From positions 41,451,039-41,515,038 of the forward strand of contig OZ020487.1 of the NCBI GenBank assembly GCA_963971405.1: 64,000 bases of DNA, read 5' to 3'. This document shows, piece by piece, positions 42,111 to 53,156 of this stretch. The translations under genes and the position numbers were made by a program. The stretch is from Psococerastis gibbosa. Its lineage: Eukaryota > Arthropoda > Insecta > Psocodea > Psocidae. The notes under the pieces are model-generated. The model saw only the letters and a program-made list of their open reading frames with translations, made no database searches and had not been told where the DNA came from. Numbering within the stretch: the stretch's first letter is position 1; each line of letters opens with the position of its first letter.

Positions 42111-42345
42111 TTTTGGCACCGTCATTCATAGGCAACATATACAACAAGCTCTCTTAACTAGAGCAGTGGTATGACTGACACGATGAACTCATTCACGGAG
42201 TAGTGCCTTCAACCGTTTTCTGAAATTCGATTCTGTAGTATTGGAATATTTTATGGAACACGGTAGAGTAAGTCCAATCTGCTGAGGTCCTGTACGAGTT
42301 TTAACTACCAGCCTTGCTTGCTCCAGGTATGGTGGTCATATTGAT
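42111..42345 (-). pseudogene. 5'-truncated LINE end with a 20-base target duplication
   Basis: Flanked by identical 20-base copies CCATAGAATAAATATTTACT (42091-42110 and 42346-42365). The minus-strand frame reads VVKTRTGPQQIGLTLPCSIK and FRKRLKALLRE, like the C-terminal end of a CR1/Jockey-type polymerase, then a stop and short A-rich tail. Confidence 0.7.
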
Positions 42346-42365
42346 CCATAGAATAAATATTTACT

Positions 42366-44440
42366 GCTAATCATAGGGTTGCCATAATTTCGCTAGCAAA
42401 AATACGGACATTATGCAAAAGTTCATTCTATAGAGCCTAGTGTAAATTTGTTTTTCAAAAACTCATTCTCTCCAAAGTACAATTATTCTTTCGTAAGATG
42501 CATCCTTAATCAAGACAGTAGACTGCACACCTTATTGAGCCTAAAGTAGTCTGTAAAGAATTTTACAACCCAGGACTACTAGACAAATGACGCCAATCAG
42601 CACCAAACTCTTCAAAATCGCCTGTCATTCATTAAAAATAGTCACAATCAAAATCGGTAATTTTGTGTCTTTTAGTGATAATTTTTATAGTATGCTACTG
42701 AACTACATAATAGATAAAGAATAAATTGATTTGTCATGTGCCATACTAGACTTATTACAATGGTTACATTACGTAATTTTAAGTGTCGAACATAATATTT
42801 TCGAATAAACACAATATATTAACATATTATGTTTTCTACTTACAGTGACGATATTAAATACCACTTGAAGACATTATAAAGTTTCTGTTAATATTGGCTA
42901 ATTACAGTTTTATGAACTTTCCTTTTAAATTTTATGTCATTTAGTCGCCATGTTGTTTGTTGACATTAAGTAACTTTCACAGACATGTATTCAAGTAAAA
43001 TGTGGTGACATTTTAGAATTTATATCCGTTTGTAACAATCAAATTTTTTATTTTTATAAAAAGTTTCAAGGGATTATGATAAACTTTTACACTTTATCCG
43101 ATATTAATAAGTTAATATGCATTTTATTCAAATAGAAAGTTACCCCGCTTGGTGGTGCTGCCATGACGTTCCTGCGGTAAGAATCTATACTAACTATACG
43201 GGGCATGCGCAGTTTCGCGGCATCTTTCATCCAAATAGACGGTTATCGCGTGGACATCACATTATTTTAACCTTAAACGATGTTTTTCCGTCCCGATTCT
43301 GGTGGATAATCAATTTTTAGTGGTTCATCTGTGAAATAACATGTGTTTTAGTTAGTGAAACTGGTTTATATGGCATATTAGGATATGATTCTGGATGGGT
43401 GTACCACTCTACCTTCCTGGAACCTGTTATGACAACTCAGGTAGGACCTAATTATTTTATTGTAGATATACGTTATTATGTTCTCAGAATACGTCTCGTT
43501 AATGCTTTTAAATTTCAGATTTTTTTTTGCTATATTTCATTAATAAATTTGGTCCCGACAGACAGGAAAATTCAAATATTTCCATTATTTTGTTGTTGTT
43601 ATTGCCAAATAGGTACGTAAACAAGATGGCGGTAGACATTTATTTAAATGGTAAACATTTGTCAAAATGGGGAACGATATTTTTTGCAATGTAATCAGAA
43701 GTCTATTGCTTGTCAGTGTTCGGTATATTTCTTTTTAGTAATGACTGCATAAACTACAGCTGTCATTCCTAGGATAGTTTTGCTATTGGCTTAGTATCAA
43801 GGTCACTTCCGACCTGTTGATCATGAACTTTTAATTTATCACTCAGCTGCTTTCAGTTGTGCTGGCTGTTAACTAGTTTACAATTTATTATAACACACTT
43901 TCATATCAGATAACTGGCGTGCACCTTTCATAATTCAAAAGGCCTGATGATAAAGTGACAGCTTCCTTATTATGGTAATTTAGTATTTTTTTTCAAGACA
44001 TTACCATGAGTTCTCAATTTCATGTGTATTATTCTAGAACACATAAAGACAGTAAAGAACCGCAAATGAGATATGTTGAAATTGAAACAAAGCAACATAA
44101 TAATATGCTGGAGTTTGTTGTCATCGTTGTGACTATCAGCTAAACTGTCTCTAGACAGTGCAAAATGGAAGATAACATTTTTGAGCCTCTAAAGTATCAT
44201 AGGTTAAAATGTCATCTTGTCGTACATCAGCTTTCTAATGATGAATAAAAACTAAAAAGAAGTCTGTTATAACAGTTATGACTGCAGCTGTAGGCAATGT
44301 TATCTTATGTTTAGTGTTATTCAACAATAACAAATTCCTGTTCGTAGTATCTGTGGAATGTAGAAAAACTCGTCATAATCTTCTGTAGTTGGCATGACTA
44401 ATCTTGGTGTTGTCTTAAAATTTAATAAAAATCCACTATT
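42366..44440. other. Longest unique stretch, no gene resolved
   Basis: AT-rich, no convincing ORF. Two promoter-like words are notable: GGCATGCGCAGT at about 43201 and ACAAGATGGCGGTAG at about 43622. They could mark a transcription start, but no exon follows that I can support. Confidence 0.35.
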
Positions 44441-44660
44441 ATTACAAATGATTTTACGGCCGGAGTCAGGTGATGAAGCAGTAGAATCCCGTTGACCCGA
44501 AAGCTTACTTCCAAACGTTTCGTCAACATTTGCTGTCGACATCTTCAGTGGTACTGCGTAGACTTATAAGATTGTATATCGTAGGCTTAGTAGCAACTAA
44601 AACGTTTGGAAGTGCGCTTTGATATCGACCACAGCCCTTCAGCGCGGATTCTACTCCTTC
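44441..44660 (-). repeat. CACGGCCGG repeat, copy 5
   Basis: TTTTACGGCCGGAGTCAGG at the left. On the minus strand CTGAAGATGTCGACAGC...GTTGACGAAACG (44515-44555). Confidence 0.7.
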
Positions 44661-45235
44661 AACACAAGAAAACACAGACATATTTTTTTTTGTATGTAGG
44701 CCGACTTTAGTTCGCTAGCCGAATATCCTGCCGGATTCTACTGCTTCATCAAAAATCAGCATGCTGGAAAATTTATATATTAATTATTTCCCACCCCCCA
44801 AATGTCGCCCCATTCTCCTGGCAATGGGTTCCGCCCCAATTGTTCCATGACTGAGAGCCCATGGCTCTAGTGACAAATAACACAGCAGGCAACGTAAGTC
44901 CAACTAACCCTTTGTTAAATGATATTACTCCATTGTCATTAACCAATAGAATGTAATATAACACAGTAAAAATGACAGGGTTTGGGGCATTCATAATTTC
45001 TATTTATTAAAAAGCTCGGTTTTTTACTCTATATAACACGCTAAACATACGTACCTAAAATTAGAAAGCATGGATAGAACGTGCAGCTAAAAAATAATTT
45101 TTTAGTTAGATTATATTAAAATTGAGTTTATTCGTATTTTATTTAGCCTCCAGAACTGAGCATTCAAGGGTCAAGTGACCTATTGCGTTTAGTTTAAATT
45201 AATAGCGAGTACAATATACTGTATGGGAATTAAAA
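44661..45235. other. Unique spacer
   Basis: Holds GTCCAACTAACCCTTTGTTA, similar to 31231, and no gene. Confidence 0.3.
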
Positions 45236-45239
45236 AAAT

Positions 45240-45325
45240 ATCCATTTTGGGGTTGTTAAATTTAAAAAAATTTCGACTATCACAAAGCTTTCCTCATGCT
45301 AACGTGAAGAAAGGAAAGCAATAAT
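45240..45325 (+). repeat. GCTTTCC element end fragment
   Basis: ATCACAAAGCTTTCCTCATG and AAAGGAAAGCAATAA, diverged from 17450-17492. Confidence 0.5.
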
Positions 45326-45550
45326 TCTCGTGTCATTCAAACATATATTACAACTTTCATTTATCGTTGTTACGGTTAGCTTGGAGGTTCATTCTTTCGC
45401 ATGGGCTCCCACATGTCTCGCACAATTGATGCGCGACCATGCGTTTTGCTATAAACCCTGCCTATCAAGGCCAGTGGGCATGAGCTCGCAACCAGAGCAT
45501 GTAATGCTATTGCTCGCTATGTTGTGGTATCCCCACGGGGGCTTCGATTA

Positions 45551-45765
45551 TGTAGAGTAGTGGCAAAGACTCCGATTCTCACCTGAAAGGTTGTTGGTTC
45601 GAGTCCCACACTTACTACATTTTCTGGCCATACTACGGGGGGCATGTAAAGCAGGCGGTCCCGAACTTTCGTAGTTGAGTGTAAGAGAGGGCTTCATTGC
45701 CCTAACTCCGCTAGGTTGGCTTAGTAATGGAACAAAAATAGTCAATATTTGTTTATTATCTCAGT
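45551..45765 (+). repeat. SINE-1 copy
   Basis: GTAGAGTAGTGGCAAAGACT head, B box GGTTCGAGTCCC, body and CCGCTAGGTTGGCTTAGTAA, short (TTTG/TTTA) tail. Confidence 0.87.
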
Positions 45766-45956
45766 CACATTCACAATCACACACCATGATGCATAAAATG
45801 GTTGCATGACTTTATACTACTATGTGTGTTTGTAAAATCAAAGAAAATCGCCTTTATCCATGCTAATGCTCAGAAAAATTTTGGGCCTTGCGCTCACTAT
45901 TATTGGCCCTTGAGCATCTGAAAGTCCACGGCAATTTCTTCGGAGGTCACAATCTC

Positions 45957-46125
45957 AAGGATTGGTTGGCAGCAACTCCCTCCATATAATCCTCCAGCTC
46001 TCTCGGTCCGGCGCCTTCCTCTTCAGCTCTTGGTACGTTCGAGCTCCTGCGTCCTCCTTCAGTTGATCCATGAATTTCTTCTTCGGCCGACCTCTTCTAT
46101 TAGTTCCTTCCACTGTACCCTACAC
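45957..46125 (-). pseudogene. RTE-like LINE fragment
   Basis: Minus frame VEGTNRRGRPKKKFMDQLKE, then DAGARTYQELKRKAPDRESW and RIIW, the GRPxxxxxDxLKxD ... KRxAxDRxxWR end of RTE-type polymerases. Open over 50 codons. Confidence 0.75.
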
Positions 46126-46180
46126 GGCACAACTCTTAACAAATTACTCAACTTTCGAGCCTTGCGTTTGTTGTTGTTTT

Positions 46181-46345
46181 TTAAGGTCAATTGCATACAA
46201 ACAATTTACTGAATGTATCCCATTGACATCTTCAGTCGCCTCTGTAGGTTAGTACCCGTGTTGAGTTACGACACGTCTCGGATCGCATGGCTTGTAGAGA
46301 CTCGCACAAGTACAAGCATGCCTTGCCATCGAAGTCGATTGTTGC
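46181..46345 (-). repeat. SINE-2 copy
   Basis: CAATTGCATACAAACAATTT, CATTGACATCTTCAGTCGCC and TCGCACAAGTACAAGCATGC then TTGCCATCGAAGTCG. Confidence 0.78.
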
Positions 46346-46612
46346 TATACCATACCATGCCATGCTACTCAGAGCAGTGTGTGCCTTATCCCAAGCCAGG
46401 ATTACTCCTGTTTGTGTTCAACACACTTGTCTAATACGATTTGTTGGCAGTATACGTGATAGGATTGACATGTTAGTCGCGCCAAATGTGGTGAGTTGCA
46501 TGACTGTGAATTAGCTACATGTCCGGCTCATGACCAACGGTCAGTGGCACTTCGCCAAATAATTAGATATCTTCCTTACAATTCCAGGTACATAACGCTG
46601 GGTTCTGCACGA

Positions 46613-46692
46613 AACCAGCACCTTAGCTCTAATAAAGATTTGAATATGAACTAACCAGCACCTTAGCTCTAATAAAGATTTGAATATGAACT
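46613..46692. repeat. Exact 40-base tandem duplication
   Basis: Unit starting AACCAGCACCTTAGCTCTAA is present twice without change (46613-46652, 46653-46692). Confidence 0.95.
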
Positions 46693-46939
46693 GAGAAATG
46701 GACTAACAACTGTAAATATTTAATTTGGGGATGGGGTGCATTATTAAAAAAATTAGTATTCGCATGCATACAAGTCCAGGAATTCCCGAAGAATCACTTT
46801 GGCTATACATGCCTTTAGAATAAAGAAATACCCGTAATGAGTTCCTTAATCACACCTATGACTTTTGTTTTGTTTCTAGGTCGAAACCCGTCGGGTTTGT
46901 CAGAATTTACTGCAGCCTTTGACTTATTATTGAGTTACG

Positions 46940-47037
46940 ACTTCGATGGCATAGTGGTACTTTGTTCGTATTTGTGCCAGTCTCTACGCATTATGCGATC
47001 GGTGACCTGTCGTAACTCAACACAGGTATTACCTTCG
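46940..47037 (+). repeat. SINE-2 copy, 3' truncated
   Basis: TCGATGGCATAGTGGTACTT head with a perfect A-box match. It ends after CAACACAGGTATTACC, where the next SINE-2 begins. Confidence 0.78.
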
Positions 47038-47203
47038 ATGGCCAGGTGGTAACGTGCTTGCACTTGTGCGAGTCTTTACACGCCATGCAATCGGAGTCGT
47101 GTCGTACTCATCACAGGTAATAACCTACAGAGGCGGCTGAAAAGGTCAATCGGATACATTCCCATTCATTAAATTGTTTGTATGCGATTAATCTTTTATA
47201 AAA
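47038..47203 (+). repeat. SINE-2 copy, complete
   Basis: GATGGCCAGGTGGTAACGTG head, CATGCAATCGGAGTCGTGTC, tail AAATTGTTTGTATGCGATTA. Head to tail with the previous copy. Confidence 0.8.
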
Positions 47204-47487
47204 AAAAACCTACAAAGAGGAGCGTGTTCGAGTAAACTCGGACCGGTTCTTGCTTTTAGGATTATAATTTCTCGGATGTAGAGGGAATGCGTCGTGGTTG
47301 TGTATATCCTATGATATAATTACCACGTTGAACTGGATATGTTCCGTTGAGTCTAATTATTCGTTCGTTCCCACGATGTTTACGCCACCTACAGTATTGC
47401 AGTTCATCCATATTTTCGTATAAGCAGCATATGTGGCAATAGAATTTAATTGTTATTTTAAAAATTTACCTTCAATTTGTTGTTGTT

Positions 47488-48012
47488 TCTAACGCCTGCT
47501 TTCGATATTTCTGCTCGAAGCAAGACTGTCAGCCTGGTGGGGGGAGTGAGTCTGTTTGTTTACTTGAGGCACCCTAGGGGCAGACTCTTTCACCTCGGGA
47601 AAGGGGAGTTGACTGATAGGGTGGACCTCTTGCAGCCTGATTATGGCGATTATAATACCGGTATTTATTTAATCCCCTGGTGTTAAACATGTAAACAAGA
47701 TAATTTTATAATGGAAAGGGCTATTCAAAATTTGTTTGTTTACATTTTTAATACCAGGGGATTAAACAAATACCGTTATTATAATCGCCATGATCAGGCT
47801 GCAGATTATAGTTGATTCCGCACCACTTGGGGAACATGGTAAAGTCACACGATTAAGTCGGAGGTGACCAGGACTCGACACGCACGTAGACTGACTGGTA
47901 TAGTCTCAGCGCGTTATCATGTGCCACCATGTTCCCCTGCCAACGCTGTGCACACTACCAAGTTTGCTGCAGTTTGAGACATTCCCCGCTCTAATGGATT
48001 CAACATGGTAAG
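47488..48012 (+). repeat. GTGGATTCCG dispersed repeat, split by a MITE
   Basis: CTGTCAGCCTGGTGGGGGGA, TTCACCTCGGGAAAGGGGAG and GGGTGGACCTC, then after the MITE at 47632-47803 ATTATAGTTGATTCCGCACC and AGTCACACGATTAAGTCGG. Matches 57785-58140 inverted. Confidence 0.72.
47632..47803. repeat. CAGCCTGATTATGG foldback MITE
   Basis: Ends CAGCCTGATTATGGCGATTA and CGCCATGATCAGGCTG, core GATAATTTTATAATGGAAAG. Inserted between the two halves of the GTGGATTCCG repeat. The uninterrupted site is seen at about 50610-50630. Confidence 0.82.
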
Positions 48013-48333
48013 GCTGTTGGCAAACCTTCTTTCAAGCCTTCATCGTAACAAGCATATTACTGAACTGGCACCGCAAGAGCTGCCAAAACTATAGAGAACC
48101 ATATTTTGTGAAAATGAGAGGTTAACAATTATAAATTTGGTTTATTGCTCTGATTCATTGATAAACAGTCCATGACTTTTGGTATGCAAAAAAAAATGTA
48201 TGTGATCATCCCAGTGAGCCAATAATGTTCATTCATAAGATTCTTATTATGAATCGCAATTCCTGGAACCGTCTATTGTACTTGGACCCCCTTGGTTCCC
48301 GTGTGTTTGAATGAAGTAAAGTATCTGTCTAAT

Positions 48334-48500
48334 AAGGCGTTTGATGGCATAGTGGTAGCTTGTTCGTACTTGTGCGAGTCTCTACAAATCATGCGTTCGG
48401 AGACCTGTCGTAACTCAACACAGGTATTACCTACAGATGCGACTGAAGAGGTTATTCGGATGCATTGATTGAATTATTTGTATGCGAATAATCTTTTACA
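48334..48500 (+). repeat. SINE-2 copy with best A box
   Basis: TTTGATGGCATAGTGGTAGC contains TGGCATAGTGG, a full match to the tRNA A-box consensus. It is complete to ATTTGTATGCGAATAATC and abuts a GCTTTCC element. Confidence 0.82.
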
Positions 48501-48508
48501 AAAATAAA

Positions 48509-49324
48509 GAACCGGTCCGAGTTTACTCGAACATGCTTTCCAATTTATCAATTAGCAGTTAGAGAAAATTAGTAATTTCGTGGTAAATAATTATCCTATG
48601 GCTAAATTTTCGATATCTACCTGACGTCACTGGAGGTGAGGTAAATTCTAGAAATGTCAGACCAACACATAACCACACAGTAATAATGGCAGGGCACGCA
48701 ATGCATTTGACCCTGAATTTTCTATCATTTTTCAAACAAAAATGTTTTTTCCACAAATCCAGAAAGTTTTTTGCGAAAGCAACCTGTCCGGCTTCGTTAC
48801 TCAATTTAACACCTAAAAGATGCCTGAAGGTAGAAATCACCGATCAAAAGGTTTAGCAGATAAATTATTTTTTAGTAATTTTTAATGAAAATTGAGCTAT
48901 TTTTATTTTTTTACCCCCAGAAGCAAACTATCAAGGGGCAAGCAACCCCATGCATTTTGTTAACATTAATAACGACTACAATATATGTGAATTTAAAAGA
49001 AATCGTTTTTTTGGAGTTTTGTGAGAATAAACCCCCCCCCCCCTCCAAATTGAGTTAGCCCAAAATATAAAAAAAGGTCTCGAGGTATGATTTTTGTGAA
49101 CCTACATGCCAAATTTCATCAAAATCGACCGAGTAGTTTGCCCGGAAATCGACGCACAGACAGACATGCAGACAGACATACAGACAGAGCGACAGACAGA
49201 CATTTCGCAAAAACCACTTTTTTTGGTTCCTGAGACCTCAAAACGTGTAAATCCGTTGAAATCTCGGAATCGAAAATTTGGACCATCACAAAGCTTTCCT
49301 TATACTACGTATAAATTGGAAAGC
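48509..49324 (+). repeat. GCTTTCC element, full-length copy
   Basis: Lead-in GAACCGGTCCGAGTTTACTC, ends GCTTTCCAATTTA (48535) and TAAATTGGAAAGC (49324). No G-tract duplication, and an expanded ACAGACAGACATGCAGACAG stretch near 49157. Confidence 0.8.
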
Positions 49325-49655
49325 AAAAATAAAAATCCTCCTAAAATGGCGATATTTAGTATTGGCAGACCATGGGCTGGTTTCACTGCTGCTCACAAAA
49401 TTAACGCGATAGCCGCCATGGAAAATGAAAGTGGTGGCCTGCGTAGCTGCCTAGACTAGTTTCCGACACAGTGATTTATCAAGGAGGTCAAAGGTCTTTG
49501 TATTGGTAGTGAAGACTGAGTAATTCCTTGAGCAATACGCCAATCTGCGCGCTGACTCAGTGGGATTTTCAGCAATAACTTTTGCAATGGTTAGTTTTAT
49601 ATGTGTATATATACATATATATATAATAATTTTTTTTTTTAACATAATGCTCATG

Positions 49656-49740
49656 AAAAATGAAATGAAAAAACGACTTTATTGCAAACAAAAGGCGAAC
49701 AATAAGACTATAAAGTCTTGTTTTCATGCTAACCTCATAT
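49656..49740 (-). repeat. Dispersed repeat with CGACTTTATTG, second copy
   Basis: AAATGAAATGAAAAAACGAC and GACTATAAAGTCTTGTTTTC match 29270-29375. Confidence 0.6.
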
Positions 49741-49821
49741 TTAAAATTAAAACTGTTGGGCTATTTAAACCATTAAAATGCAATGGCCGGTAATTGGGGG
49801 GGCCAACCTTGGATGGTTCGG

Positions 49822-49980
49822 CATAGATCACACGAAAGGTTGTCGGTTCGAGTCCCACACTTGCTGCATTTTCTGGCCACACTTCGGCATGTTACGCAGG
49901 GCCTAGTTGAGTATAATAGAGGGATTTATAGCCCTAACTCCGCTAGGTTGGCTTAGTATAATAAAAAAAAAAAAATTAAT
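49822..49980 (+). repeat. SINE-1 copy, shortened
   Basis: ACACGAAAGGTTGTCGGTTC then GAGTCCCACACTTGCTGC, CCGCTAGGTTGGCTTAGTAT and an A-rich tail in place of (TTTA)n. Lacks the CAGGCGGTCCCGGG part. Confidence 0.78.
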
Positions 49981-50490
49981 TGATCTATTGTCTTTTCTGG
50001 AGCAATCGCTGACAATAATGCCACTATAAATCGGTCTTAGTCGTGTGGGGTATTAAAAAAAAAAAAATAACACCCCTTTTGTAAAGTACTGTTGGAAATT
50101 TGAGATTTCATAGAATGTGTCTCAGAAGTGAAAGCATTAGAGTAGTATTCTTCTACTATGGTCACATAGATGTAATAGGATAGACAGAGGCAATAAATAA
50201 TTATGCTGTATCATAAAACATGTGAAGTCAATATGGTATGTGACAAGACAACTACAACTGGTCGGTAGTAGCAGTAGTACCTGAATTCTTCGGAATGAGG
50301 CCCCAGGCACTTTCCGAAGCCTAACAGTATACCTAGATAAATACACTGGACACTGGCCCAGTTCCGCTGGCGATTCAGCTGAATATTTCTTGTTTTTTTT
50401 TGTCATTATATATATAGGTTTATCGTTCGGCTTCGTTTAGATTTTTAAACACTAGTGAACTTGTCATTGACGAGCGTACTGTACTTCTGT
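49981..50490. other. Unique spacer
   Basis: Nothing recognised. Confidence 0.3.
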
Positions 50491-50497
50491 GTATGTA

Positions 50498-50519
50498 TGG
50501 TAGTAGTAGTAGTAGTAGT
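50498..50519. repeat. (TAG)n microsatellite
   Basis: About seven TAG units. Confidence 0.9.
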
Positions 50520-50594
50520 GTTCGTCGGTTAATAACGACTTAGGCCTCATATTTGGGCCCATAGAGCGACCCCGACTTGACTGTCCTACGCCAG

Positions 50595-50786
50595 CCCATA
50601 GGACAGTGGACCTCCTGATTATAGTGGATTCCGAACCACTTGGGAAACACAGTGAAGTCACACGATTAGTAAGGAGGTGACCGGGACAAGTCCTACCATG
50701 TTTCCCTACCGGCACTGTGCACACGACCAAGTTATCTGCAGCTTTGAACCTGCTCTGGTCCGCTGGATTCAACTTGGTATGGCGGC
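50595..50786 (+). repeat. GTGGATTCCG dispersed repeat, partial
   Basis: GTGGACCTCCTGATTATAGT and GTCACACGATTAGTAAGGAG, GCACTGTGCACACGACCAAG. Shows the uninterrupted site of the MITE at 47632. Confidence 0.7.
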
Positions 50787-50992
50787 CGGTTGTATGTATG
50801 GTAACTTTTGTATACTGATTTATATGGCATATCTCCAAAAACAAAAATTGCATTCAAATTTTATTTTATTGTTCTCTTTCTTTTCTGCTAGGTGTTATAT
50901 CTTCATTTTCAATAATAACTATATATAATTAATTATATAATAATGTTTGTTGTTTTCCTTAAATTTTAATTTTTTTTATAGACGACTAAATT

Positions 50993-51148
50993 CAAGGCCG
51001 TATCCAGGATAATTTTTCGGGGGGGGGGTTAGAAATTTCATTTTTTATTACATGATGGTTTTCATTTTTCCTCTAAAAATCCGATTCTATCTAGTATCAA
51101 GCCATTTCGGGGGGGGGGGGGGTTTAAACCCCCTTGACTACGGCCTTG
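50993..51148. repeat. hAT-like MITE (AAGGCCGTAGCC family), perfect target copy
   Basis: Ends CAAGGCCGTATCCAGG and GACTACGGCCTTG. Perfect 8-base duplication ACTAAATT at 50985-50992 and 51149-51156. Two G tracts. Confidence 0.92.
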
Positions 51149-51367
51149 ACTAAATTGGTGTGTTGCATTGTATCCAAAAACCAATAAAGATTTCGTTACT
51201 ATGGTATTTAAAAGTTGTCTGGTCCTAAGATTGATGATGGAAAGGAATGCATCAGATCAAGCGTTATCGTCTGTGAACACTTTTATTAGTAATCCAAATA
51301 TATGTTAACTTAAGAGTGTATGTCCCGGAAATAGGTACTCCGAAATCCGTTGTTTTTTACAAGCTTC

Positions 51368-51650
51368 TTCTTTTTTATTTAATTAACAAAGCAAGATATT
51401 AAATATTTGGCTCGTGTAAGTTGTAGAAGACAACTTCATGCATCATATAACAGGGTATATTAAATTTTAAGTATCGTAGCTTTTTCATAAAAACGATTTG
51501 AGGGCTAAAATTCCGCGGAAAAAACTACCAACCCAAAAATTAATAATACCCTATTATATGATGCATAGAGTAGTCTTCTGCAACTTAAATGAGTCAATAG
51601 TTTAATAACTTGCTTAGTTATTTAAATAAAAAACGACTAGAAGGATTAAA
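51368..51650. repeat. Foldback MITE, TTATTTAATTAAC arms
   Basis: Left arm TTATTTAATTAACAAAGCAA ... ATGATGCATA-type words, right arm TATTATATGATGCATAGAG ... CTTAGTTATTTAAATAA, about 80% complementary over roughly 85 bases. Confidence 0.68.
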
Positions 51651-52347
51651 TTCGAGGCTGCTAATTTCATACGGGACGTACACTTCTGAATTGTAACTTT
51701 CCGTGAATTTTCAGTTGATTTTGGCATGTTAAGGGCCTGTTGTCTATATTTTTGTTTGTTTCCTTGAAACGTCTGCCGATGGGATGCACGTTATCAACAC
51801 GTCCTTGGACTTGTGTGCTACATTCCTGCATTCCCGGCAGTCATTTCTCCTGCAGATTCCCCGTCAGTGTCTAGCGCTCTGTGCGCTCCTTGTGCAGCTG
51901 TCGGAGTATTCTACTGCCGCGTCGGTTTTCAACGACGCAATGTATTCTCCGTTGTTTCGGGTTGGTGTGACTGCATTTCTTGTTGTTTTCCATGTATTTC
52001 TGGTTTTAGATGTGTCAGAATGTGCGACGTGTCGGTTGATAAGGCATCAAGTCGTGAACTCAGCCCTAAGAGGGAATGGGCTCAATGGGGAGGGGACCAT
52101 ATTGCTTAGCAAGCACTCTAGACATGTTTTCTAATAACTGCTTAACATTCCTGTTGAACGCATGCTGGTTCATTTAGTACAAATGGACTCATAATTCTAA
52201 ATCAGCCCGTTGTACTCGTGATCGGGGACCATTAAGTACAATAGTTGTAGTCAACCCGTTGCATTGGGCCCATATTTGTCTAGGGTCGACAAGAATGAAC
52301 TAAACGAATAAAGGCAATTTACAGTAATCGCCTTGTAGATTTGATGC
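51651..52347. other. Unique stretch with an unassigned Cys-rich frame
   Basis: Two overlapping plus-strand frames (51784-52134 and 51813-52109). The second is Cys-rich and ends RELSPKREWAQWGGDHIA. No domain, splice site or homolog recognised. A retroelement leader or a non-coding origin is equally possible. Confidence 0.3.
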
Positions 52348-52350
52348 TAA

Positions 52351-52741
52351 GGCGCGGTTTCCACCGACCTCTAAGTGCAAAATACACATACGGTGACGTA
52401 GTAGCAGATATTATTAGTAAAGGTGGGGTTTCCACCGACCTCTCATTGCAGAATGCAAATGGCATTGACGGAAATGTTTGTTTTTCTCTATGCCATAGTT
52501 AAAATTGATCAATGATCATAGAGTAACATCACAAACAAACTAAAATTAAAAAATGGCTTCATGGGATATGTTAAGTACAAACATTTTAATAGATTTCTAT
52601 AAATAGAAAAATTCAAATTTCCGTCAATGTCATTTGCATTCTGCAATGAGAGGTCGGTGGAAACCCCTCCTTTATTAATGATATCTGCTACCACGTCACC
52701 CTATGTGTATTTTACACTTAGAGGTCGGTGGAAGCCGCGCC
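52351..52741. repeat. Composite PIF/Harbinger-like foldback MITE
   Basis: TAA target copies at 52348-52350 and 52742-52744. Outer ends GGCGCGGTTTCCACCGACC and its complement, inner element GGTGGGGTTTCCACCGACC. 391 bases. Confidence 0.9.
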
Positions 52742-52744
52742 TAA

Positions 52745-53156
52745 GCAAAAGCCCCATGGCTATGCAGTATATACTATACATGTGCAATTCTGTTGGCGAG
52801 ATTGAGTGGTTCTAACGATGCAGTGTTTTCAAACAGGCCATAATCTAATACAAACTCGATGGTCTCCCTTGAAAAAAAATTCCTCGGGCATCCATGGAAA
52901 TGATATGGTGTCTGGTTTGTTGCTGGCTTCAAGGAGGATCCTCTGTTAGTTCTCTGTCCTGTTCCTGTGTATTCATTACATTCATATTCCGATTGGACCT
53001 TCATATAGTTACTAGCTTTGCATCTGGGACTGATACGCCTCAGCTAGGTCTGTCAAGTCTGTTAAGAATCGTGGCTCTAATAACACTTCTTTCACATATA
53101 TAAAATCGTCTCCTTTGTAACTTTGTAATATTTTGAACACATTGTAATTGTAATTT
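52745..53156. other. Unique spacer
   Basis: Nothing recognised. Confidence 0.3.

Noticed and set aside
45330-45560. Small secreted-looking ORF with Cys residues
   Set aside because: It needs a GTG start, ends inside a SINE-1, and has no splice evidence.
50464-50853. 129-codon minus-strand ORF
   Set aside because: Mostly the GTGGATTCCG dispersed repeat read in reverse plus a (TAG)n microsatellite.
51784-52134. 116-codon plus-strand ORF
   Set aside because: Overlaps another frame of similar length, with no domain and no transcript signs.
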